Source of the DNA: CAZGVW01 sp964529265 | GTDB lineage: Bacteria; Planctomycetota; Phycisphaerae; Phycisphaerales; UBA1924 | NCBI GenBank assembly: GCA_964529265.1 | Contig: CAZGVW010000275.1 | Coordinates: forward strand, 1 to 19,741 | Length of the DNA: 19,741 nt | Reading direction: 5' to 3' | In this document: positions 7,720-14,724 of the stretch, one piece after another | Layout of the letters: each line of letters starts with the position of its first letter | Numbering within the stretch: the first letter of the stretch is position 1 | The notes under the pieces: generated by a model | The model's input: the letters and a program-made list of their open reading frames with translations, nothing else | Told to the model about the DNA's origin: nothing | Database searches by the model: none | Made by a program: the position numbers and the translations under genes

Positions 7720-9879
7720 CTAGGAACCTTCTTTGAGCGGCGCCGGTGAATCACCGGTTGACGGCGCAAGTCGCTGCGCCATCTCGTTCAGCCGCGTGCG
7801 CGCCCCCTCGACGAGCGCGGGGTCGTTGAGCAACGGCCCGCCGCCGGCCTTGACGATGTGGTTCAGGATGACGGAGCGGATGGGCGCGGCGTCGTAGGCC
7901 TCTCCCTGCGCGGCCTCGATGGCGCGAAGTTCCTCCGCGGCGGCGCGGATGCGGGCGCGGAGCGGCTCGGCGAGCGGCGCTCCGGCGGATTCCGCGGCCG
8001 CGGCGTCGATGTCCACGCAGAGGCGGAGCGCATGGACGCTGCGCAGCCAGGGATCGGCGGAGTCGAGGATGGCCCGCCATCGCGCCTCGTTGAATTCGAG
8101 AAGCGGGCCCGCCTCTTCGTGCTCCTCGAGCGCGACGAGCCAGAGGCCGAGGGCGGTCTCCCAGAGGAGGGCCTCGAGCGAATCGCCTTCGCCTTTGGCT
8201 CGCTTGTCGGCGAGTTCGGTGCGGACAATTTCTATCCGCTCCTTCCAGAATCCTTCGAGATCTGCCGGGTCGGCAAGGAACAGCGAGCCACTGATCCATT
8301 CAAGAGTCCACAGGTATGGAAGTATGAATGACGTGGCCCCCGTCGCTTGTCTCATGCGGCTGGACCGAAACATCAACTGTGTGGCCATTTCGTTGCGCGA
8401 CTTGAACTCCTCCCGCAGCTCCGCTTCAAAGGCCGCTGTCTTGGCGCTCTGCAATGCCTGAATGCCAATAACTGTCGCGACGACCAGGACCGTAACGACC
8501 AGAATAACCATCGCCGTTGTCGCCGGTTTGCGGCGCAGCGCAAGGCCAACCCGGCGCGTCGTCGAATACCTGATCCAAGGCACGGGCTCGAAAGCGCGCC
8601 AAGCGTCGAGGTCATCCGCCAGCGACGCCGCCGCGGGGTGCCTGTCCGCCGGAACGGGCGCCAGCGCGCGTTGACAGACCGCGTCAAGGTCGCGGGAGAC
8701 CGAGATCTTGGCGGCGCGCGGCGAGGGCGCCTCGGCTTGCTCAGGCGAGGTCGAGAGCGAAGCCGCGATGTTCTCGGGCGTTTCTCCATTGGGATGGCGC
8801 CCTGTCAGGAGCCAGAACAAGATGCCGCCCAGCGAGTAGATGTCGGAAGCGGCAGTCACGGCGCTCTCGTCGCGCCTGTGCTGTTCGGGCGACATGAAGG
8901 CGAGGTTGCCGAGCAGACGCGCTTCGTCGGCGTAGGCATCGTGCTTCTTCTCGGCCCCCGCGCGCAGCGCCACACCGAAGTCTGCGATCTTCGGCTCGCC
9001 TTCGCGTGTCATGACGATGTTGGTCGGCTTCAGATCGCAGTGGATGAGCCCCGCCGTGTGGGCCGCCTGGAGGCCGCGCGCGATCGTCGCCACAAGCCCG
9101 GCAATCTCGCGGGGCGAAGCGCCACGATGCCTCTTCGCCCAGTCATCGAGCGAGCCCCCGTCCACGTGCTCGTAGACGATGTAGTCTTCGCCGCGGTCTG
9201 TCACGCCGCGATCGAAGACTCGCACCACGTTGGGGTGGTCGATGCGGCGGGCCTTGGTCGCCTCCTCCACGAATCGATGGCGGGCCAGCGCATCATCCTC
9301 GCGCGGGGCGAGCACCTTGATCGCCACCAGCGCCTCGGAGCCCTCATCGGAGAGTTGCCTGTCGAGGGCCAGGTACACGTCGCCGAAGGCGCCGCCTCCG
9401 AGGTAGGAGCGCAACTCGTAGCGCAGGCGGCCATCCGGCAGCGCAGGGCCGAAATCGCATGGCAGGCTGCGCTTCAGGCGCGGCGCGGCGGAGCGGCGCA
9501 GCCGGCCCGTGGACCAGATCACCTCCGCCAGCGCCGCCGCCTCGCGGATCGGCGACTCCAGGTGCGGATGCAGCGCGATGAGGCGCTCCACCGCATCCGG
9601 CGTCGGGCGATGACCGCCCGCGAGCGATCGCAGCGCCACGTCGATCGCGGCGTCGAGCGCATCCGGCCAGGAGCGCAGCGCAGGCAGCGCATCGAGGTAA
9701 TCAGTCAGGGCCACATCCTGACCCATCTCAAGGCGCGTGCGGCCGTCGGTCTCGATCAGGTCGGCAAGATGGTCCTCCTCGCCGGCGCCCACCTGGCGGA
9801 CGTAGTCCGCGAAGCGCAGACCGCCCTTCGTCTCGCGCAGGCGCCGCTCCAGTTCGTCGCAGAGCCGGGCGTGGTCCAT
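7720..9879 (-). CDS. Transmembrane Ser/Thr protein kinase linked to ECF sigma factor
   Basis: This is a 719-residue Hanks-type kinase. Residues 1-130 resemble the N-terminal region found in planctomycete kinases (TDYLDALPAL, then a segment ending in HPHLESPIREAAAL). The kinase domain spans about 154-430: Gly loop 161-166, Lys188 in VAIKVL, HCDLKPTN 280-287 with catalytic Asp282, DFG 300-302, and SPE 330-332. The catalytic loop is HCD instead of HRD, a non-RD type. One membrane helix at about 456-474 leaves residues 475-719, of unknown fold, outside the cytoplasm as a possible sensor. The start lies one base after the sigma gene's stop (TGAGATG), with GAGGG 8 bases upstream, so translation is probably coupled. 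Partner phosphorylation of the sigma factor is inference from gene order. Confidence 0.9.
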   Translation of the reverse strand: MDHARLCDELERRLRETKGGLRFADYVRQVGAGEEDHLADLIETDGRTRLEMGQDVALTDYLDALPALRSWPDALDAAIDVALRSLAGGHRPTPDAVERLIALHPHLESPIREAAALAEVIWSTGRLRRSAAPRLKRSLPCDFGPALPDGRLRYELRSYLGGGAFGDVYLALDRQLSDEGSEALVAIKVLAPREDDALARHRFVEEATKARRIDHPNVVRVFDRGVTDRGEDYIVYEHVDGGSLDDWAKRHRGASPREIAGLVATIARGLQAAHTAGLIHCDLKPTNIVMTREGEPKIADFGVALRAGAEKKHDAYADEARLLGNLAFMSPEQHRRDESAVTAASDIYSLGGILFWLLTGRHPNGETPENIAASLSTSPEQAEAPSPRAAKISVSRDLDAVCQRALAPVPADRHPAAASLADDLDAWRAFEPVPWIRYSTTRRVGLALRRKPATTAMVILVVTVLVVATVIGIQALQSAKTAAFEAELREEFKSRNEMATQLMFRSSRMRQATGATSFILPYLWTLEWISGSLFLADPADLEGFWKERIEIVRTELADKRAKGEGDSLEALLWETALGLWLVALEEHEEAGPLLEFNEARWRAILDSADPWLRSVHALRLCVDIDAAAAESAGAPLAEPLRARIRAAAEELRAIEAAQGEAYDAAPIRSVILNHIVKAGGGPLLNDPALVEGARTRLNEMAQRLAPSTGDSPAPLKEGS

Positions 9880-9880
9880 C

Positions 9881-10501
9881 TCAGGGACCCTCGACGTCGA
9901 GCCGCTCCTGGAGGCGCTCGCGGATGATCTGCCAGCGCTTGCGCACCGCGGCGTGCGTCATGTTCACCGCCAGCGCGGTCTGGCTGTGCGGCGCGCCCGT
10001 CAGCCAGAGGTGCAGGATCTCCTGGTCAACAGGGTCGTCGAGCACCTCAAACGCGCGCTGGATCGTGGCGCCGGCGCCGCCGTTGGATGGCTCCCGCTCG
10101 AGCCGTTCGCGGAGTGCGCTGGCGAGCCGCGCATCGTCGGACTCCACCGCGTGAAGCCGCTGACAGATGCGGGCCTTGTCGATCACGGCGTGGCGGGCCA
10201 TCGTCATCACCAACGACCAGAACTGATCCTCCGACTGCGCCGCGACCCTTCCTTCGCGGACGTAGTCATCAAGGCGGCGGCCGAGCGTTGAGAGGATGTC
10301 CTGGGAGTCGAAGATGCGGCGCATCGCTGGTCCGAGTTTGCCTCGGACGCGCCGGCGGATGCGTGTGCCGTACTTCGAGATGAACTCAGCCGCGGCTTCG
10401 CGATCGCCGTCGCGCATGCGGGAGACAAGCGCCAGCGCTTCGGACGTTGTGCGATCGAGTTCTGACCCTGCCTCGGCTGTGTTTTCCGGCCCGTCGTTCA
10501 C
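9881..10501 (-). CDS. ECF-type RNA polymerase sigma factor
   Basis: The 206-residue protein has sigma region 2 at about 18-112 (FISKYG, then RRIFDSQDILSTL, then FWSLVMTMARHAVIDKAR) and region 4 at about 150-203, with a helix-turn-helix in HSQTALAVNMTHAAVRKRW. It should direct RNA polymerase to a small regulon. The usual DAED-type acidic motif of region 2.2 reads DSQD at 65-68, with Ser71 and Thr72 just after. No anti-sigma gene is adjacent; the partner appears to be the downstream kinase. The start is GTG at 10501 without a visible ribosome site. The next internal Met (residue 29) would cut into region 2, so GTG is preferred. Confidence 0.88.
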   Translation of the reverse strand: MNDGPENTAEAGSELDRTTSEALALVSRMRDGDREAAAEFISKYGTRIRRRVRGKLGPAMRRIFDSQDILSTLGRRLDDYVREGRVAAQSEDQFWSLVMTMARHAVIDKARICQRLHAVESDDARLASALRERLEREPSNGGAGATIQRAFEVLDDPVDQEILHLWLTGAPHSQTALAVNMTHAAVRKRWQIIRERLQERLDVEGP

Positions 10502-10513
10502 GCCGTGAGCGTA

Positions 10514-10528
10514 TGCGCTGTAAGCGCA
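10514..10528. promoter_or_regulatory. Perfect inverted repeat upstream of the ECF sigma gene
   Basis: TGCGCT at 10514-10519 and AGCGCA at 10523-10528 flank a 3-base centre. The element lies 12 bases before the sigma factor start and inside its presumed 5' leader. It could be an operator or a small hairpin over the translation start region. No function is assigned. Confidence 0.35.
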
Positions 10529-10554
10529 GGTCGGACGTGGCGTGACCCGGGATC

Positions 10555-10654
10555 GAGGGCATTCTCCCTCACAGGGGGGGTGTCTGAAGCGCCTCTACCC
10601 CTGAAGAGGTCCCGCGGGGGGACCAAACCACCACAACCGGGGGCAAATGCCCCC
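10555..10654 (+). promoter_or_regulatory. Inverted-repeat-rich leader of the small secreted protein gene
   Basis: Four stems precede the gene: GAGGG/CCCTC (10555-10559, 10566-10570), CCTCT/AGAGG (10592-10596, 10605-10609), GGTCCC/GGGACC (10608-10613, 10619-10624) and GGGGGC-AAAT-GCCCCC (10639-10654). CAGGGG at 10572-10577 can also pair with CCCCTG at 10598-10603, inside the loop of the second stem, which allows a pseudoknot or competing folds. The last hairpin ends 6 bases before the purine-rich ribosome site at 10661-10670. It is a candidate structured mRNA leader and matches no riboswitch class I recognise. Confidence 0.4.
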
Positions 10655-10673
10655 AAGTCGAGGGAGAGAGGCC

Positions 10674-10928
10674 ATGTGTTCACACGGCCGGCGTTATCGG
10701 ACTGCGCGGAGCGCGGTTCGTCGTTTTTCCATTGCCGCGGTTTCTGTCGCCGTCCTGGCGAGCACAGCGTTCGGCGCATCGGCGCTGACCGCCGGTGCGA
10801 GCGCGCGGGACAGGGATGACAGCCTCCTGGACTGCATTGCGCGCTGGGAGATGTATATCGCCTGCGTCCTGACGGGCAATCCCACCTGCAAGGAGCCTGA
10901 CTGCACGCTGACAGACACCGGGACCTGA
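10674..10928 (+). CDS. Small secreted four-cysteine protein
   Basis: The 84-residue protein has a basic N-terminus (residues 5-17), a hydrophobic core (18-38) and signal-peptidase-like sites ASA at 35-37 or 42-44. The mature part is about 40-47 residues with four cysteines at 54, 64, 72 and 77 (spacing 9, 7, 4), an even number that fits two disulfides. I do not recognise the family. The ATG at 10674 is preferred over the in-frame ATG at 10647 because AGGGAGAGAG lies at 10661-10670 and because the shorter form begins with a standard signal peptide. It is transcribed divergently from the ECF sigma/kinase operon. It could be a regulon target, a ligand for the kinase outer domain, or unrelated. 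Confidence 0.65.
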   Translation: MCSHGRRYRTARSAVRRFSIAAVSVAVLASTAFGASALTAGASARDRDDSLLDCIARWEMYIACVLTGNPTCKEPDCTLTDTGT

Positions 10929-11085
10929 CAGCGAGGCTCAAACCAGCGTAATCCCCTCCGCGGGAACCCTTTCCGAAGGTGGCTTTTCGGTTCTTTCACC
11001 GTAATTCCGCTCACACCCATCCTGCGCCAATCGCCTCTCTTCACGGGCGTCCGGAAAACGCCCTGCCTGAATGGAGGCTGCAGAC

Positions 11086-12015
11086 ATGACGCAGGCGTTA
11101 GCCCAGCAACGGGCGGAGCGGCTTCCCGGCTCGGAGTGCAGCCTTGGGGATCTGCGCGCGCTGTGTCGGGTCGTCGAGGAGGCGGTTTCTGCGCGGGATG
11201 ACCAGCCGTCCAAGTGGATGGAGCAGGTCGCCGCGTGCCTGGCTGAAATGACGCCCGACTCGGAGGTCGGGGTGTTCGCCCGGTGGTTCTATGCCGGGGT
11301 GGCCCCGAGGCGGATCGTGACGGAGGTCGTCCGGCTCGGCGGCGGGCCTGCGACCTTGTTCCGGGGTGAGGTGCTCTCGGCCGGAAATGTGCCGGCGCCG
11401 TGGATGCCGCGGCTGCAGAACGGGCTGCTCGAGCGCTGGCGGGAGAGCACGGCCTCCACGGTTTTCGAGGATTCGCGGCCTGGGGAGCATGCCGGCGGAT
11501 TGGGGCCCGAGGACCCGCTGGGGGCCCTCGGCCAGGTGCGGGCTCGGATGCTCGATTGGCCGGATGGGCCATCGGACGGCCCGGAGGGCTGGCGGGTGGC
11601 TTCGATCACCCACGACATCGGCGCAGAGTTGATCTTCGGCGTGGTGCTGCGTCCGCGCGACCAGGCGGAGCCTTCGGAGGGCGGTGTCCCCGCCGAGCAG
11701 GCGGCCGAGCGGCTTCTGGTGGAGGCGGCGACGCCGATCGTGGCGATGGCGTTCTGGCGGCAGTATGTCGAGACCAGCCTCAACCGGGCGACGTTGCTGA
11801 CCACCCTCACGCCGCGGCAGCGGCTGATTCTGCCCATGCTCGTCGAGGGGAAGAGCGCTGAGACGATTGCGGAGGTGATCGGCCGCAGCGCGCACACGGT
11901 TCGCGATCATGTGAAGGCGATCTACAACGCGTGGGGCGCGAAGAGTCGGCACGAGATGAAATCGATCTGGCAGGCAGCGCAGCAGCCGCCGCCGGGCGAA
12001 CCGGTCAGCCGCTGA
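11086..12015 (+). CDS. LuxR/NarL-type HTH transcriptional regulator
   Basis: The 309-residue product carries a C-terminal LuxR-type DNA-binding domain at about 241-295: LTPRQRLILPML, GKSAETIAEVI, then the recognition helix in SAHTVRDHVKAIYNAWG. The N-terminal 240 residues show no receiver phosphorylation pattern or autoinducer-binding motif that I recognise, so its signal is unknown. ATG at 11086 has GGAGG at 11073-11077 with 8-base spacing. The in-frame ATG at 11071 has no ribosome site and would overlap that element. It lies 157 bases after the small secreted protein gene and could share a transcript with it, but no evidence decides this. Confidence 0.8.
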   Translation: MTQALAQQRAERLPGSECSLGDLRALCRVVEEAVSARDDQPSKWMEQVAACLAEMTPDSEVGVFARWFYAGVAPRRIVTEVVRLGGGPATLFRGEVLSAGNVPAPWMPRLQNGLLERWRESTASTVFEDSRPGEHAGGLGPEDPLGALGQVRARMLDWPDGPSDGPEGWRVASITHDIGAELIFGVVLRPRDQAEPSEGGVPAEQAAERLLVEAATPIVAMAFWRQYVETSLNRATLLTTLTPRQRLILPMLVEGKSAETIAEVIGRSAHTVRDHVKAIYNAWGAKSRHEMKSIWQAAQQPPPGEPVSR

Positions 12016-12052
12016 CCGTCCCGCGGCCGATCCATCCTCCATCCGCGGACGG
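12016..12052 (+). terminator. Terminator-like hairpin after the LuxR-type gene
   Basis: CCGTCCCGCGG at 12016-12026 pairs with CCGCGGACGG at 12043-12052 (10 bp, one bulged C, loop of 16), beginning directly after the stop codon. A second GC hairpin follows (GGCCCC 12065-12070 with GGGGCC 12078-12083). There is no T-tract, so it may slow polymerase or protect the transcript end rather than terminate on its own. Confidence 0.45.
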
Positions 12053-12140
12053 GCGTTGCCCCCCGGCCCCCCCCGAAGGGGCCCCGCGGAGCGGCGCGCA
12101 GCCCACAATTCCGTACACTCGCCGTGTTCTGTGTGGCTTG

Positions 12141-12166
12141 CGCCGCGCGCCGGCTGTGGCGCGGCG
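12141..12166 (+). promoter_or_regulatory. GC-rich hairpin in the leader of the sugar operon
   Basis: CGCCGCGC at 12141-12148 pairs with GCGCGGCG at 12159-12166 around a 10-base loop. It lies about 50 bases before the substrate-binding-protein gene, in the 200-base space where the operon promoter must lie. The stretch at about 12108-12140 is less GC-rich and may hold the promoter, but no clear boxes were seen. Confidence 0.3.
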
Positions 12167-12215
12167 GCGCCGCGACGACTGGTGAGCGGCGCTCCGGCCG
12201 CGATAGGGGATGGCG

Positions 12216-13178
12216 ATGATGTCGCAGCGCCGAAGGAGCGTGGCGGGGTGGCGTGCGGGGTTGCTGGCGCTTGCGGCGCTGGTGGCGGGGGCATGCGGCG
12301 GCGGCGAACCAAAGCAGGAGCATGGCGATTCTGCCGCCCACTCGGCGGAGGCGCGCACGGTCGGCGTGACGCTGCTGACGATGCAGCACCAGTTCTATCA
12401 GGACCTGCGGGCGGGGCTGGAGGCGGAGGCGGCAAGGAAAGGCATTCGGCTCATCGTCACGTCCGCGGAGATGGATGCGGCGCGGCAGGCGAATCAGATC
12501 GACGAGTTCATCGTGCAGGGTGTGGATGCGATCGTCGTGTGCCCGTGCGATTCGCGGAGCGTGGGCGCGAGCATTGTCGCAGCGAACGAGGCAAAGATTC
12601 CGGTGGTGACGGCGGACATCGCGAACGCCTCGCCGCTGGGCGAGGTGGCGGCGCACATCGCTTCCGACAACGTGGCGGGCGGGCGCGAGGCGGCGCGGCT
12701 GCTCGCGGAGGCGATCGGCGGCGCCGGCGAGGTGGCGATTCTGACGCAGCCGGAGGTGACGAGCGTTGCGGATCGAGTGCGCGGGTTCAAGGAGGGGATC
12801 GCGGCGCACGCCGACGTGCGGATCATCGCGGAACTTTCGACGGACGGCCGGCGCGACAAGGCCGTGCGCGTGATGGAGGATGTGCTGCAGGCGCACCCGA
12901 ACCTGGCGGGCGTGTTCGCGATCAATGATGATTCGGCGCTCGGCGCCCTGGCGGCGGTGGAATCGGCCGGGAAACTGGGAGACGTGAAGATCGTGGGCTA
13001 CGACGCGACGCCCGAGGCCCGGGCGCGGATCGACGCGGGCTCGATCTATGGCGACGTGGTGCAGAATCCGCGGCTGATCGGCGAACTGACGATCAGGGCG
13101 GTGGACGATCTGCTCTCGGGGCGCGAGGTGGCGAAGGTGATTCCGGTGGAAGTGGGCGCATACACCGGCGCCCGGTGA
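12216..13178 (+). CDS. Sugar ABC transporter substrate-binding lipoprotein (RbsB-like)
   Basis: The product is a periplasmic-binding-protein type 1 lipoprotein of about 320 residues. A basic N-terminus and hydrophobic stretch lead to the lipobox LVAGAC, with Cys at 27 in this numbering. The mature part shows the RbsB-like order: VGVTLLTMQHQFYQDL strand and helix, QIDEFIVQGVDAIVV, IPVVTADI, HIASDNVAGGREAA, and a late FAINDDSALGALAA segment. It should bind a monosaccharide outside the membrane and pass it to the permease encoded downstream. Three in-frame ATGs lie at 12210, 12216 and 12219; AGGGG ends at 12209, so the second or third is better spaced. It is first in a close operon with the ATPase, permease and mannosidase, which hints at mannose or a related sugar, though sequence alone cannot fix the ligand. 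Confidence 0.9.
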   Translation: MMSQRRRSVAGWRAGLLALAALVAGACGGGEPKQEHGDSAAHSAEARTVGVTLLTMQHQFYQDLRAGLEAEAARKGIRLIVTSAEMDAARQANQIDEFIVQGVDAIVVCPCDSRSVGASIVAANEAKIPVVTADIANASPLGEVAAHIASDNVAGGREAARLLAEAIGGAGEVAILTQPEVTSVADRVRGFKEGIAAHADVRIIAELSTDGRRDKAVRVMEDVLQAHPNLAGVFAINDDSALGALAAVESAGKLGDVKIVGYDATPEARARIDAGSIYGDVVQNPRLIGELTIRAVDDLLSGREVAKVIPVEVGAYTGAR

Positions 13179-13191
13179 ACGAGGGGCGCGC

Positions 13192-14724
13192 GTGGCGGAG
13201 GCCGCACGGATCAGTTTCGAGGGCGTGAGCAAGTCGTACGGCGGGGTGCGCGCGCTGTCGGACGTCTCGTTTGAAGTGCGGCCCGGGTGTGTGCATGCGC
13301 TGGTGGGCGAGAATGGAGCGGGCAAGAGCACGCTGATGAAGATTCTGTCCGGCGCGGTGAGGCCGGAGTCGGGCGTCATCCGCGTGGATGGCGGCGAGGC
13401 GCGACTTCACGATGTCCGCGATGCGCAGGCACTCGGCATCGCGATCGTGCATCAGGAGTTCACGCTGGCGCCGCACCTGAGCGTGAGCGAGAACGTGTTC
13501 CTGGGGCGTTGGCCGCGGCGGCGCGGGCTGGTTGACTTCGGGGCGCTGCACAGGCGGACGGAAGAGTTGCTGAGGGCGCTCGGGCTTGCGATTCCGGTGC
13601 GCAGGCGCGCGGGGGATCTGCCAGTGGCGCGGCAGCAGATGGTCGAGATCGCCAAGGCGCTGTCGCAGGAGGCGCGGATTCTGATTCTGGATGAGCCCTC
13701 CGCGGCGCTGACGCCGCACGAGGCGCGGGGGCTGATGGAGATCGTCCGCGGGCTGGTCTGCCGCGGCGTGAGCGTGCTGTACATCTCGCACCGGCTGGAG
13801 GAGATCTTCGAACTGGCGGATTTCGTCACGGTGCTGCGCGACGGGCGGCATGTCTCGACGCGCCGGATCGCGGAGGTGGACCGGGCGACGTTGATCCGGG
13901 AGTGCGTCGGCAGGCCGCTGGAGGAGGAGTTTCCCGCGCGGCCGCTGCGGCGGGGCGAGGGCGGCGAGGCGGCGCTCCGCGTGAAAGGGCTGGGCGCCCC
14001 CGGAAGGATGGAGGACGTGACGTTTGAGGTGTGCGCGGGCGAGGTGTTTGCGCTCACGGGGCTTGTCGGATCGGGGCGGACGTCTGTGGCGCGGGCGATC
14101 TTCGGCGCGCTGCCGGGCGCGCGGGGCGAGGTGTTGATGGGCGCCGCGCGCGGGCCGTTCCGGTCGGTGCGGGAGGCGAAGCGCGAGGGCGTGGCGATGG
14201 CGCCGGAGGACAGGAAGCGGGAGGGGCTCCTGCTCATGCGGCCGGTGCGCGAGAACATCACGCTGGCGGACACGAGCGAGGCAGCCCGTGGCGGAATCAT
14301 CTCCCTGCGCCGAGAGCGGGCTGCGGCACGGGAGGCGATGTCGAGCCTTCGCATCAAAGCCGCGGGAACCGAGGCGCCGGCGTGGACGATGAGCGGCGGC
14401 AACCAGCAGAAAGCGATGCTCGCGCGGTGGCTGCGCCGGGAGCACAAGGTGATGATCCTCGATGAACCGACGCGAGGTGTGGATGTGGGCGCGCGGGCGG
14501 AGATCTACGGCGTCATCAACCGCCTCGCCGCGGAGGGCGCCGCCGTGCTCATGATCACATCCGAGATGCCGGAGGCGATCGGCATGGCGGATCGCATCGG
14601 CGTCATGTGCCGCGGGCGCCTGACGGGGATTCTGGACAATGCGGGCCGGCGCGTGACGCAGGAGCGGATCATGGCGCTGGCGGTGGCGGCTGGGGAACCG
14701 GGCGTGGGAGACGCCGCGGCATGA
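13192..14724 (+). CDS. Sugar ABC transporter ATP-binding protein (RbsA/MglA type)
   Basis: The 510-residue protein has two fused nucleotide-binding domains. Domain 1 has Walker A GENGAGKST at 39-47, Q-loop Gln88, a signature region VARQQ at 145-149, Walker B ILDEPSAAL with Asp167-Glu168, and switch His200. Domain 2 has the degenerate P-loop GLVGSGRTS at 290-298 (Arg instead of Lys), signature MSGGNQQK at 400-407, Walker B ILDEPTRGVD with Asp424-Glu425, and Ser in place of the switch His (ITSEMPE). These asymmetries are normal for the RbsA family. It powers import through the downstream permease. The start is GTG with GAGGGG at 13181-13186, 13 bases after the binding-protein stop. Its stop codon overlaps the permease ATG. 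Confidence 0.95.
   Translation: MAEAARISFEGVSKSYGGVRALSDVSFEVRPGCVHALVGENGAGKSTLMKILSGAVRPESGVIRVDGGEARLHDVRDAQALGIAIVHQEFTLAPHLSVSENVFLGRWPRRRGLVDFGALHRRTEELLRALGLAIPVRRRAGDLPVARQQMVEIAKALSQEARILILDEPSAALTPHEARGLMEIVRGLVCRGVSVLYISHRLEEIFELADFVTVLRDGRHVSTRRIAEVDRATLIRECVGRPLEEEFPARPLRRGEGGEAALRVKGLGAPGRMEDVTFEVCAGEVFALTGLVGSGRTSVARAIFGALPGARGEVLMGAARGPFRSVREAKREGVAMAPEDRKREGLLLMRPVRENITLADTSEAARGGIISLRRERAAAREAMSSLRIKAAGTEAPAWTMSGGNQQKAMLARWLRREHKVMILDEPTRGVDVGARAEIYGVINRLAAEGAAVLMITSEMPEAIGMADRIGVMCRGRLTGILDNAGRRVTQERIMALAVAAGEPGVGDAAA

Noticed and set aside
7743..7757. Inverted repeat CCGGTGA-A-TCACCGG
   Set aside because: It lies within the 3' coding part of the kinase gene and has no T-run. 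It may help end transcription, but it is as likely to be chance in GC-rich DNA.
5625..7769. Very long open frame on the minus strand opposite the metal ATPase gene
   Set aside because: Its product is Arg/His/Ala-rich with no domain, and it lies antisense to a well-recognised gene. This is the usual effect of high GC at third codon positions. The same applies to frames at 163-1176 (-), 1498-2256 (+), 8347-9927 (+), 13093-14445 (-) and 16586-18661 (-).
9890..9901. 12-base palindrome CTCGACGTCGAG
   Set aside because: It lies in the last codons of the sigma factor gene next to the kinase ribosome site. No partner copies were seen, so it is not called as an operator.
10964..10993. Possible terminator after the small secreted gene (CCTT/AAGG and CCGAA/TTCGG pairings)
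   Set aside because: The stems are only 4-5 bp, compete with each other and lack a clean T-tract.
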